In this document: positions 1 through 6,654 of the stretch, one piece after another
How positions within the stretch are numbered: the first letter of the stretch is position 1
Layout of the letters: every line of letters begins with the position of its first letter
From: CAYOVG01 sp964407285
GTDB taxonomy: Bacteria; Desulfobacterota; Syntrophobacteria; Syntrophobacterales; Syntrophobacteraceae
Direction: 5' to 3'
NCBI GenBank assembly: GCA_964407285.1
Contig: CAYOVG010000368.1
Span: forward strand, 1 to 6,781
DNA: 6,781 bases
Position numbers and translations under genes: made by a program
Notes under the pieces: model-generated
The model's input: only the letters and a program-made list of their open reading frames with translations
What the model was told of the DNA's origin: nothing
The model's database searches: none

Positions 1-131
1 CTAGTTACGAACCTATTCCTAATAAAATGATAGCCGTCGTTTCACGGATTCAGGTGATAGATAAGAAGTGCTGTCTTACCCTCGAAACTGTGGATTATGA
101 TGAGGATATTGTAAATCACAAACCCAGGAAT

Positions 132-150
132 CGGGAGGCTCTCACTCCCG
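132..150 (-). terminator. Weak hairpin after the UPF0182 gene
   Basis: A perfect 6-bp inverted repeat, CGGGAG and CTCCCG with a 7-nt loop, starts about 35 nt beyond the stop codon of the UPF0182 gene. The bases following it on the minus strand (ATTCCTGGGTTTG) are only modestly T-rich, so it is a poor intrinsic terminator. Nothing else recognisable was seen in positions 1-184. Confidence 0.3.
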
Positions 151-184
151 TCCAAGGCAAATACATTTCCAACGGCCCGTCGCA

Positions 185-3052
185 TCAATGGCCGGCGTCC
201 GGTCGCGCCGCCTTTTCCTCAGCTTTCCGTACCCGGTGAAGCTCTTCAAGGCTTTCTTCCAGCTCTTCGAGAGCCTTTGACGCTTGCTGAAACCGCTTTT
301 CACCGGTTGCGGATATGTAATTGTCAAAAGCTTCACGAGCCTGTTTCACCAAGTCGGAAAAGGTTCGATGGGGAGCCCTCACCGGGGCCCTTTCCTCTTG
401 ATCAGACTCCAATGGTCGTGTTCCATCCTCGAACAGTGCATAGAGCGCCCGGTCCAAGGTTTCCCCGTAACTCATACGATCTCCATGCATAACGACCACC
501 AGCCGAAGCTCCGGATAGGCCGCCGTTTCCGCTTGGAGATAAATCGGCTCCACATAGATTAAGGTATCCTCCACGGGAATGGCCAGCACGTTCCCACGGA
601 TAACGTTGGAACCCCTCTGGTTCCAAAGAGTCAACTGTCCGGACAGATGGCGATCCTGATCGATCTTCGTCTCGAACTGCTGGGGACCCAGCACCCTGCG
701 CTCTTTCGGAAACTTATACGACAGGAAACGGCCATAGTTTTCCCCATCGCACATGCCGGCGATCCATCCGATCATGACCTGTCTGTTCTTGGGCGTAAAC
801 GGCAGCATGATCACGAATTCCTGCTCGCCGGACTCCGGCCGTTCCCACATGATGTAGTAGGGCTGGACCGCTTCCACATCGTTGTAGTATTTCTCCGTTG
901 CTCTCACCCAAAGGTCTTCCTGATGATAAAAGACGCGGGGATTCGCCATGTGGTACTTAGCGTACATGAGTCCCTGAAGCAACAACATGGTCGAAGGGTA
1001 ACGCACATGGTTCGCCAGGTCCGTTGGCATGGCGTCCCGACTTTGAAACAGCCCCGGGAAGACATTGCTCCATATACGTATAATGGGATCATCGGGCTCG
1101 AAAACGTAAAAACGGACGCTGCCTTCAAATGCGTCTACCAAGGCCTTCACCGAATTCCGAACATAATTTTTGCCTTGGAATTCGAGGACTCCCAGATCGC
1201 TCTGTTCCTTCATAGCTCCTTGGATCGTCCAGCCCATATCCGAGGGATTGAAAGCTTTACTGTATGGATAGGTCTCGGATGTCGTGTACGCATCTACAAA
1301 CCAATAGAGTTTGCCGTTGGAAAGGACAATATACGGATCCCGATCGAACTTAAGAAAAGGAGCGATAGTAGTCAGCCTATCACGGATTTCTCGGTGAAAC
1401 AGAATCCGGCTTTCCGTTGTAGGATAGCTGGAAAAGAAGAAGCGGGTTCCGCCGAATTTCCAGCCGAAAAGGAATTTATACCAAAGGTTTTTCAACTGTA
1501 CGCCGCCGCCCCCCGAATAACGGATGTATACGTTGTCTTCCCCGCTTGGATAATCGAACTCCTGTTCTTTCGTGTTCGCCACGGCGTAAGTGGACGTCAG
1601 CTCGCCGAAGTAGATCTGGGGGACATCAACGGTGAGGCTTGGGAAGGCGCTCTTGGGCGGTAGGTCTTTAATGAGCAGCCTCGGCAATCCCTCGGGTGTA
1701 AACTCGTTCACCGTGGTGAGGGTGATGCCATGGCCGTGCGTATACTTAAAATATCGGTTTATAAAGGTCTGACTCTGTGACGGCAAATTCGATAGTTCGA
1801 GTTCCCTAGCAGCAACCATTACCTGCCTATACTTCCCATCGATTACGTAGCGATCAATATCCACATCCACAAATTCATAGTAGAGACGAATTTCCTGGAA
1901 TTGCTTGTACACGGCATCCAGCGCCCGCCAATCCCACAATCGAACGTTGTTAAACACGGCTGGGTTGTTTCTTACGTATGTCTCGTCAAAAGAGGGCGCG
2001 GCTGGAAACTCACGCTCTTCTACCTCGTGCAGTCGAAACCCGTAACGGGTAAACTCGATATTACGGGCAATGTAGGGTTCCTCGAGGGTGATTTCGTTAG
2101 GTTCGACGATCACCCATTGAAGGAAGCCGGGAATCACGATTTGGCCCAGAACCCAAAACGAGGCAAGACCAATACCGGCCACGCGCATACTGAACAGATT
2201 GAAGCGCCGGTCGGCCTTGCCGGAAAAAGCGCTGACTCGGCCGATCCACTTCCGACGGATCGGCGGGATGCACAGCATGAGACCCAAGAACGCCGTGGCT
2301 CCGGCCAGTACGGAATACACGGGCAGAAGGACGTGGACATCCGTCCACCCAGCGCCTGACACCGCCCCCAACTCCGAATTGAGTAGGTGAAATCGGTCGA
2401 TGTACTTCCAGATACCTACGAAGACCATCAACAGACCGATAGTTCTGTAGGGGATATCGCGTTTCGCCGAGCCTGTTTCCTGTTCCACGGGTTCGATTTT
2501 GACGCCGCCCTGGCGAACGCGCACGAATCGTTGGAAGAATAAAGCGAACATGCTGAGTAGGATCAACAAGAGCGTCAGGCTCAGAAGATCGTCAAGAAAA
2601 GGCAGAGAGAAAAGGTAGAAACTCGTATCGAGGCCGAAAAGGGGGTCGGTGCGTCCCGATGGCGCCTGGTAGACGAAAGGAAGGACAACGTCCCAGCTAT
2701 CCAATATCCAGAAGCCTCCCATAACCGCTCCCACACCGCCGAATATCGGGCGACTCCGACTCTTCTTGTCGCGCTCGCCGGGAACACAGAGCCACGTCAC
2801 CGCAAAACCGTAGGCCGCACCGCATAGAAAGAGCAAGACTTGGGCCACGAAAAGCGTCCAGAAACGGTTCCCATACCCGAGGGCTTTGAACCAGAGCAGC
2901 TCTCCCAGGATGTCCAGTCCCCAGAAAAACAAGGCCGTACTGCACAGTACGGCAGATCCCGCAACGACGGTTCCCACTGCTCTCCGTTGGACTCCGCGAA
3001 CGATCAGAGAAACGCTCAAGGCAATAAGTACACCGATTAAAAGCGTATACAT
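185..3052 (-). CDS. UPF0182 family large membrane protein
   Basis: This 955-residue protein matches the UPF0182 (COG1615) family, whose biochemical role is unknown. The N-terminal third is membrane-embedded, with about eight hydrophobic segments near residues 3-20, 27-48, 63-90, 103-128, 145-173, 203-218, 239-262 and 291-316. Family-like signatures are WFKALGY (54-60), DPLFGLDTSFYLFSLPF (136-152) and a VEPNEITLEEPYIARNIEFTRYG stretch just after the last membrane segment. A large soluble, probably extracytoplasmic domain follows, with the conserved block LWNQRGSNVIRGN from residue 809 and then YVEPIYLQAE. The C-terminus (about 895-948) is charged, rich in Glu, Lys and Arg, and probably a coiled coil. 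The length is usual for the family. The ATG start is preceded by AAAGGA about 7 nt upstream. The gene follows the histidine kinase on the same strand after a 379-bp gap containing a repeat, so it is probably transcribed separately. Family assignment is confident; function is not assigned. Confidence 0.93.
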   Translation of the reverse strand: MYTLLIGVLIALSVSLIVRGVQRRAVGTVVAGSAVLCSTALFFWGLDILGELLWFKALGYGNRFWTLFVAQVLLFLCGAAYGFAVTWLCVPGERDKKSRSRPIFGGVGAVMGGFWILDSWDVVLPFVYQAPSGRTDPLFGLDTSFYLFSLPFLDDLLSLTLLLILLSMFALFFQRFVRVRQGGVKIEPVEQETGSAKRDIPYRTIGLLMVFVGIWKYIDRFHLLNSELGAVSGAGWTDVHVLLPVYSVLAGATAFLGLMLCIPPIRRKWIGRVSAFSGKADRRFNLFSMRVAGIGLASFWVLGQIVIPGFLQWVIVEPNEITLEEPYIARNIEFTRYGFRLHEVEEREFPAAPSFDETYVRNNPAVFNNVRLWDWRALDAVYKQFQEIRLYYEFVDVDIDRYVIDGKYRQVMVAARELELSNLPSQSQTFINRYFKYTHGHGITLTTVNEFTPEGLPRLLIKDLPPKSAFPSLTVDVPQIYFGELTSTYAVANTKEQEFDYPSGEDNVYIRYSGGGGVQLKNLWYKFLFGWKFGGTRFFFSSYPTTESRILFHREIRDRLTTIAPFLKFDRDPYIVLSNGKLYWFVDAYTTSETYPYSKAFNPSDMGWTIQGAMKEQSDLGVLEFQGKNYVRNSVKALVDAFEGSVRFYVFEPDDPIIRIWSNVFPGLFQSRDAMPTDLANHVRYPSTMLLLQGLMYAKYHMANPRVFYHQEDLWVRATEKYYNDVEAVQPYYIMWERPESGEQEFVIMLPFTPKNRQVMIGWIAGMCDGENYGRFLSYKFPKERRVLGPQQFETKIDQDRHLSGQLTLWNQRGSNVIRGNVLAIPVEDTLIYVEPIYLQAETAAYPELRLVVVMHGDRMSYGETLDRALYALFEDGTRPLESDQEERAPVRAPHRTFSDLVKQAREAFDNYISATGEKRFQQASKALEELEESLEELHRVRKAEEKAARPDAGH

Positions 3053-3264
3053 AAGCTGTTCCTTTCCCCATGTTACAGTGTTCCCAATATGCAGAAAACA
3101 GAAGGACGGTGGGCCAATTTTCCATCCTCGTACGCCCCCTCAAGAAGCTGGAGAGAAAAACCAAAGAGAGCAAACGGGAAAAAGAGGGGCCCGTCGAGAG
3201 ACCTTGTATGATCTTGAAACGTGTAAGCGTAAGCGAAGCGTCGGCATGGATTTCGGACTTATCA
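3053..3264. other. Intergenic leader of the UPF0182 gene, no gene seen
   Basis: This is the part of the 379-bp gap between the UPF0182 start and the histidine kinase stop that is not covered by the repeat element. It contains the ribosome binding site of the UPF0182 gene (AAAGGA, next to the start) and a short near-tandem hexamer run at 3223-3240 (GTAAGC GTAAGC GAAGCG). Short open frames here show no protein-like composition. No convincing -35/-10 pair was found, although a promoter for the UPF0182 gene would be expected here. Confidence 0.5.
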
Positions 3265-3420
3265 GTGAAAAACGCGATCTGCGTCGTTGGGCTTCATCCT
3301 TCGTCATTGCGGGGTTTTGGTTATACGCCTCATTCCTCAGGATTCGCCCCACGCCCAAGGCGTGGCTTGCATCTCATCGTTCTTGACCGGCCTGCCCGCA
3401 ATACTGTTTATCAACGGGCT
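3265..3420. repeat. MITE-like intergenic repeat, longer copy (core plus one terminal arm)
   Basis: Two modules of this stretch recur at 5711-5768. The left module, 3265-3288, contains CGCGATCTGCGTCGTT and matches the reverse complement of 5711-5734 with about two mismatches. The right module, 3388-3420 (CGGCCTGCCCGCAATAC, then TTTATCAACGGGCT), matches 5735-5768 with one mismatch and one extra base. A 99-bp internal part lies between the modules here. It holds a perfect hairpin at 3349-3365 (CCACGCC, loop CAA, GGCGTGG). The right arm can itself pair GCCCG with CGGGC. Because the modules occur in opposite relative orientation at the second site, the parent element probably had long terminal inverted repeats. 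The right end lies about 11 bp beyond the stop codon of the histidine kinase gene and might influence its transcript end. From memory, similar palindromic intergenic elements are common in deltaproteobacterial genomes; this was not searched. Confidence 0.72.
3349..3365. repeat. Perfect hairpin inside the repeat element
   Basis: A 7-bp perfect stem, CCACGCC and GGCGTGG, encloses the 3-nt loop CAA. It lies about 70 bp downstream of the histidine kinase stop in the direction of transcription. No T-tract follows on either strand, so it is better read as part of the repeat's secondary structure than as an intrinsic terminator. Confidence 0.6.
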
Positions 3421-3431
3421 GTTAGGACGCT

Positions 3432-4451
3432 TCAATCTGTGTGCTGCTCGTGGAGGTTCGGATCCCATTCGCACACGATGCGTGTGCCTCGGCCGACCTC
3501 CGTGTCCAGCGTGAACATGCCGCAACTGGCTAGAACGCGGTCCTGCATGCTGGTTAGACCCATGCCCTTGAACGAGCTATTCGTATTCAGAACAGCCTGT
3601 TCGTCGAACCCGTCCCCGTCGTCTTCGATGGTAAGCCGGAGTCTATAGGAATCTCGATGGAGAGAAATCGTGGCGGAAGCGGCGGCGCTGTGTTTGTGGA
3701 TATTGTTGACGGCTTCCTGAATGATCCGATAAATCACGAGTTGAAGGGGTCCGGGCACGTCCGCATGACGCTCGGTGATTTCACAGCGGAAGCACACATG
3801 CGAATCGGCTAGTTGAAAGGCTGCGATCGCTTGCTCAATCGCCTTCTTCAGGCCTTCTTCTCTCAGGTTAGGCGGTCGCAACTGGACCATAATGGATCGA
3901 ACGTCGTTTTCTGTTTTGTGCGCGATATCGAGAGCCTGCAGGATAATATCATGGGTTGGCTGTTCCTTTTCGCTCTCACTCAATATGGTCTCCAGCAGCA
4001 TGCGCAATCCAACTAAAGATTGGCACACGCCGTCGTGCAGTTCTCGGCTGACGCGTTTCCGTTCTTGCTCCTGGACGTCGACGATTTGGGCGGAAATCGT
4101 TCTAAACCACCGTTTTAAATGCTGGATGTCATTTTTGGAGCGTCCCCGAACAACCCCCATCTCAGGCCGCCGTTCGGCCTGGACCAAAGGATCATCGGAG
4201 ACGAAGGGATAACGATTATAGATAGGCGCGCAGATCAGGGAAAGCCGTTCTTCGTGTTGAAGAGAGGAGGATGACGGGACGCACGGCCGCGCTCTGCCTG
4301 TGTCTAGTATCAATTGCTTCAGATCGCGGTTTTCGTCCTTCAATATGACAGCCAATCTTTCCAGGGCTTCGTATTTGGCTTTCATCTTTTCTTTGGCGCC
4401 TTCGGCGGCGTCAATGCGCGTAAACCGGGCCTCATTCACTTTTTCAGACAT
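3432..4451 (-). CDS. Cytoplasmic sensor histidine kinase, HisKA_3 (NarX/DegS/LiaS) type
   Basis: This 339-residue protein is a histidine kinase of the HisKA_3 plus HATPase_c class, which autophosphorylates on His and usually passes phosphate to NarL/FixJ-type regulators. The dimerisation/phosphoacceptor motif ERKRVSRELHDGVCQSL lies at about 130-146, with His139 as the likely phosphorylation site. The ATP-binding domain shows an N-box (IIQEAVNNIHKHS, with Asn250), a G1 box (DDGDGF, 277-282) and a G2 box (KGMGLTSMQDR, from 295). No membrane segment or signal peptide is visible. The N-terminus (about 1-50) is highly charged and probably a coiled coil. No PAS or GAF domain was recognised in residues 50-110, so the signal input is unknown. 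The ATG is preceded by AAGGGGTGAT about 8 nt upstream. The upstream neighbours are the receiver/STAS pair, 172 bp away. The nearest candidate partner is the NarL-type regulator at 5932-6606; that pairing is inferred from class and proximity. Confidence 0.93.
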   Translation of the reverse strand: MSEKVNEARFTRIDAAEGAKEKMKAKYEALERLAVILKDENRDLKQLILDTGRARPCVPSSSSLQHEERLSLICAPIYNRYPFVSDDPLVQAERRPEMGVVRGRSKNDIQHLKRWFRTISAQIVDVQEQERKRVSRELHDGVCQSLVGLRMLLETILSESEKEQPTHDIILQALDIAHKTENDVRSIMVQLRPPNLREEGLKKAIEQAIAAFQLADSHVCFRCEITERHADVPGPLQLVIYRIIQEAVNNIHKHSAAASATISLHRDSYRLRLTIEDDGDGFDEQAVLNTNSSFKGMGLTSMQDRVLASCGMFTLDTEVGRGTRIVCEWDPNLHEQHTD

Positions 4452-4623
4452 GGTCGGATCACCCCTTGATGTGTGTGAAAATCCTTTTTCTCATATCGTG
4501 TTGCTGAACACCCCATAGGACATGTCTTGAAAATCGCTTAGAGGCCTTATATTCGACAGAACAAACAAGAAACTGCTAAATCTTTTCTATACGGTGAATA
4601 AAAACGGCATAAGCTCTGCGCTT

Positions 4624-4926
4624 TTACCCTTGCCCGGACATCACCAAACTTCCGTTCAGTACTAAGTCGGGTGCGCACTCACCCGTAAAGACTATGGACG
4701 CCGAATCGGAAGGATTGAAGTCACAGCGGCTCTTGAAGACCTCTTTGCCGAAGGGAAGCACTTTCTTGAGGCCTTTGGTGTGGATAAAGACCTTCGAGAA
4801 CCTGGACTTATTGGTCTTTAACAGACGGATGAGTTCGTGTGCGGACGATCCGTCGAAATCTCCCGTCAACAGCAAGTGCAAACTGGAACCGCCTGTATGC
4901 ATGAGAATTCGAAAATTTTTCGCCAC
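4624..4926 (-). CDS. Small STAS-like protein (100 aa)
   Basis: The protein has a STAS-like (SpoIIAA-type) outline: a first strand region FRILMHTGGSSLHLLLTGDFD (5-25), then GSSAHELIRLLK as a likely helix, then KVFIHTKGLKKVLPFG (45-60), and a last strand IVFTGECAPDLVLNG (78-92). STAS domains act in partner switching or as interaction modules. In classical anti-sigma-antagonist STAS proteins a phosphorylatable Ser sits in a DSSG-like turn. The equivalent stretch here is KKVLPFG (54-60), with no Ser, so phospho-switching at that site looks impossible. The GTG start is chosen because AGGAGG lies 6 nt upstream; the longer open frame from 5013 has no such site and overlaps the upstream gene. The gene follows the receiver gene after 10 bp, and its ribosome binding site overlaps that gene's stop, so the two are very probably co-translated. 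I recall similar small proteins from sulfate-reducing deltaproteobacteria, without having searched. Confidence 0.75.
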   Translation of the reverse strand: MAKNFRILMHTGGSSLHLLLTGDFDGSSAHELIRLLKTNKSRFSKVFIHTKGLKKVLPFGKEVFKSRCDFNPSDSASIVFTGECAPDLVLNGSLVMSGQG

Positions 4927-4932
4927 GAGGCA

Positions 4933-4938
4933 CCTCCT
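4933..4938 (-). promoter_or_regulatory. Strong ribosome binding site overlapping the receiver stop codon
   Basis: AGGAGG sits 6 nt before the GTG start of the STAS-like gene and overlaps the TAG stop (4937-4939) of the receiver gene. It decides the start of the STAS-like gene and indicates that its translation is coupled to that of the receiver gene. Confidence 0.85.
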
Positions 4939-5422
4939 AACCTTGCTGATGTGAGCCGCCGGCCTGTATGGGAACTGCAGGCCGGGGATCTGCTGGTGTT
5001 CCTTTAAATTCATGGGCAGGGGTCTGATGGGGGAGCAAGAGCGGCTGCGAGCGGTCCCACGGGATGGGCGGTGAACCCTCGATAAGCGCCTTGATCTTGG
5101 TTTTCAGAGCGCTCAGGTCATAGCTCTTGGGCACGTGCGCATCCGCCAGTCCGTTGGATTCAACAGGCAGAATGATTGCCGCCGTGTTGAGAATTACGGG
5201 CAGGCCCGGGTACATCTTCCGAATCGTGCGCAGCAGGTCCCAACGATCCCTATTTCCCGAATGGATTTCCATCACCACCACGTCCGGCCTCACCTGGGCG
5301 ATGACGTTCACCAGGCACGACATGTCCCCGCAAAACGCCATGTGGTACCCAACGTCGCCCAGCTCTTCGGCATACAGTTTCCGGATCAGGTGATCGTCGT
5401 CAACAACGAGCACTAAGGACAT
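4937..5422 (-). CDS. Single-domain response regulator with Glu at the phosphoacceptor site
   Basis: The 161-residue product is a CheY-like receiver domain (about 1-115) with a proline-rich tail (about 117-161) and no output domain. The acidic pocket Asp8-Asp9-Asp10, the switch Thr80 (PVILNTAA) and the conserved Lys99 (VPKSYDL) are present. The phosphoacceptor position, expected as Asp in a PDLVILD-type strand, reads RPDVVVMEIHSG with Glu52 (codon at 5267-5269). In some response regulators an Asp-to-Glu change mimics phosphorylation, so this protein may be locked in an active-like state or bind partners without phosphate. The start is the ATG at 5422, where MSLVLVVDDD opens the first receiver strand and GGAG lies 5 nt upstream. 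The same frame stays open to 5734, but that part has no receiver similarity and runs into a repeat. The STAS-like gene follows directly and is probably its functional partner. Confidence 0.88.
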   Translation of the reverse strand: MSLVLVVDDDHLIRKLYAEELGDVGYHMAFCGDMSCLVNVIAQVRPDVVVMEIHSGNRDRWDLLRTIRKMYPGLPVILNTAAIILPVESNGLADAHVPKSYDLSALKTKIKALIEGSPPIPWDRSQPLLLPHQTPAHEFKGTPADPRPAVPIQAGGSHQQG

Positions 5423-5674
5423 CTCCGCTCCAATTCTTTGAAGGATTGTAGAATGAGAAGTTCGTGAAGCATCGACATGATCGCCGGCGTATCCACGTTC
5501 ATGGTCGCGTATCCGCCGCACGGGACTCCGTACGAGTGGAATGCCCCCCGATAATTGGTCCCCGACCATGCGATACCCGGATACGCCGTTACTAAAGGGG
5601 TTCATCGACTTGATGTCCGGCTGGAGGGCCGGGACCGCCTCGGAAATTGCGTCCACATCTATCCCAAGGGACAC
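5413..5674 (-). pseudogene. Probable frameshifted remnant gene of unknown function
   Basis: Two adjacent frames on the minus strand look protein-coding in succession. From about 5674 to 5585 the frame gives GIDVDAISEAVPALQPDIK followed by SMNPFSNG. From about 5583 to 5413 the other frame gives YPGIAWSGTNYRGAFHSYG, then VPCGGYATMNVDTPAIMS, then a helix-like end MLHELLILQSFKELERRCP and a TAG stop. By hand count, roughly two thirds of third positions are G or C in the second segment, against about half in the competing receiver frame. A single-base indel near 5584-5604 would join the parts. The stop overlaps the receiver's ATG by 10 bases (ATGTCCTTAG), the arrangement expected of a translationally coupled upstream gene. 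The only in-frame ATG of the second segment (5500-5502) would give just 29 residues and has a poor ribosome binding site. I do not recognise the protein. It could also be non-coding sequence with chance composition. Confidence 0.45.
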
Positions 5675-5710
5675 CCTGTGTCGCTTTACGAGCTTAATGG
5701 AGGAAACGAA

Positions 5711-5768
5711 AACGACGCAGATCGCGCTTTTCAACGGCCTGCCCGCAATACGGGTTTATCAACGGGCT
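5711..5768. repeat. MITE-like intergenic repeat, partial copy (terminal arm plus core edge)
   Basis: The terminal arm at 5735-5768 matches 3388-3420 in the same orientation, with one mismatch and one indel. Directly beside it, 5711-5734 matches the opposite-strand sequence of 3265-3288. Read on the minus strand, this is one terminal arm running into the start of the element core (GCGCGATCTGCGTCGTT), after which similarity stops. It therefore represents the end that is missing or unrecognisable in the longer copy. The arm contains a GCCCG/CGGGC inverted repeat. It lies upstream of the remnant gene and the receiver gene. Confidence 0.7.
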
Positions 5769-5931
5769 ATTATTGAGTGTAAGATGCTCTCGAAGAAAAC
5801 GTCTATCGGTAAAATCCTGATTTTTTCTAAGAAATATCGCAGGGGACCCATGGATCGCGACGCGTACGATTGCGTCTCCATGTTTTTCTCTATATTGTGG
5901 TGGCTAAAACGGAATACCCAATATGCGGGGG
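5769..5931. other. Intergenic stretch downstream of the NarL-type regulator, no gene seen
   Basis: Together with the repeat and remnant gene this makes up the 509-bp gap between the two response-regulator genes. It is partly AT-rich. It holds a short perfect inverted repeat at 5811-5824 (AAAATC, CT, GATTTT) followed by further T residues on the plus strand, and a loose GC-rich palindromic patch near 5856-5878. No T-tailed hairpin is evident behind the NarL-type gene on the minus strand. A promoter for the receiver/STAS pair may lie in the larger gap, but no convincing -35/-10 pair was found. Confidence 0.4.
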
Positions 5932-6606
5932 TCAAGGCTGGATCAGGTTCTTTTTAACGGCCATTTTGGTCAACTGGGCCACCGAACGGACGTTCAGTTT
6001 CTCCATGATATTGTACTTGTGGGTCTCTGCCGTTTTCGGGCTGATGTGGAGACGGACGGCGATCTCCTTGGATGTAAACCCGTCGGCTAGTAAAACAAAC
6101 ACTTCCTTTTCCCGAGCGCTGAGCTTGGCGATGCCGTCCTGGACCTCCTGTAAGCTTTTTTCCTCATCGTGCAACGCCAGTTCCTTCATACGATGCCGCA
6201 GTTTTTGCTGGATTCTTTTGCTGTAATACGCGCCCCCCGCCCGCACGGCCCTGAGAGCCAGCACCAGATGGGATAGGGGCTCATCCTTTAGCACGTAGGC
6301 GGAAACGCCGCTCTGGAACAGCTCGGTCACATACTCCAGATCCGAATACATGGTAAACACGACGATACGGATTCGGTCGCTGTAGTTCCTGATCTGGTGC
6401 GTCGTTTGTATTCCGTTCAGATTGGGCATATCCACGTCCAGGATGACCAGATCAGGGTCGAGTGATTTGACCTGTTCAATGGCCTGGATTCCGTCCGTGG
6501 CTACACCCACTATTTGGAAATCCGGTTCGTTTTCGATGGCTCTCTGGAGGCCTTCCACGATCACGGGATGATCGTCCACAATTAGCAGGGTGGCTTGTTC
6601 AGTCAT
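5932..6606 (-). CDS. NarL/FixJ-type two-component response regulator
   Basis: This 224-residue DNA-binding regulator has a receiver domain (about 6-120) and a C-terminal LuxR-type helix-turn-helix (about 162-217). Receiver residues are all present: Asp11 and Asp12 in LLIVDDHPVIVEGL, the phosphoacceptor Asp57 in PDLVILDVDMPNLNG, Thr85 in VVFTMYS and Lys107 in YVLKDEP. The output domain reads LSAREKEVFVLLADGFTSKEIA, then VRLHISPKTAETHKYNIMEKL and NVRSVAQL, a textbook LuxR-type motif. Phosphorylation normally releases or dimerises the output domain for promoter binding. The ATG is preceded by AAAGG about 9 nt upstream. The gene lies 48 bp behind the stop of a histidine-kinase-like remnant, as in a kinase-regulator operon. 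If that kinase is broken, the cytoplasmic HisKA_3 kinase at 3432-4451 is the obvious local candidate partner. Target genes cannot be read from the window. Confidence 0.95.
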   Translation of the reverse strand: MTEQATLLIVDDHPVIVEGLQRAIENEPDFQIVGVATDGIQAIEQVKSLDPDLVILDVDMPNLNGIQTTHQIRNYSDRIRIVVFTMYSDLEYVTELFQSGVSAYVLKDEPLSHLVLALRAVRAGGAYYSKRIQQKLRHRMKELALHDEEKSLQEVQDGIAKLSAREKEVFVLLADGFTSKEIAVRLHISPKTAETHKYNIMEKLNVRSVAQLTKMAVKKNLIQP

Positions 6607-6654
6607 GATACATTACCTTTGGATTCATGGTGCAAATTCCTGGAACGGACCGCT

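Noticed and set aside
27..239. Plus-strand open frame of 70 codons at the left edge
   Set aside because: It has no ribosome binding site of note and no recognisable composition, and it overlaps the 3' end of the UPF0182 gene.
647..1663. Long plus-strand open frame (338 codons) opposite the UPF0182 gene
   Set aside because: It lies wholly antisense to a clear family member, its translation shows no recognisable domain, and the minus-strand product matches family signatures across this interval.
4452..4623. Promoter for the histidine kinase and a terminator for the STAS-like gene
   Set aside because: Several -10-like hexamers (TATAAG, TATAGA) exist, but none has a matching -35 at 16-18 bp. 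The T5 run after the STAS-like gene has only a weak, short stem before it. The 8-bp palindrome GACATGTC at 4519-4526 is too short to claim as an operator.
4927..5013. Longer ATG start for the STAS-like protein
   Set aside because: It overlaps the 3' end of the receiver gene, and the GTG at 4926 has an ideal AGGAGG 6 nt upstream.
5423..5734. N-terminal extension of the receiver protein in the same open frame
   Set aside because: The receiver fold begins at MSLVLVVDDD with a good ribosome binding site. The extension has poorer third-position GC, runs through the repeat, and competes with a better frame.
5811..5824. Inverted repeat AAAATC-CT-GATTTT as terminator or operator
   Set aside because: It is AT-only apart from two pairs, has a 2-nt loop, and its T run is on the strand without a gene, so chance is likely.
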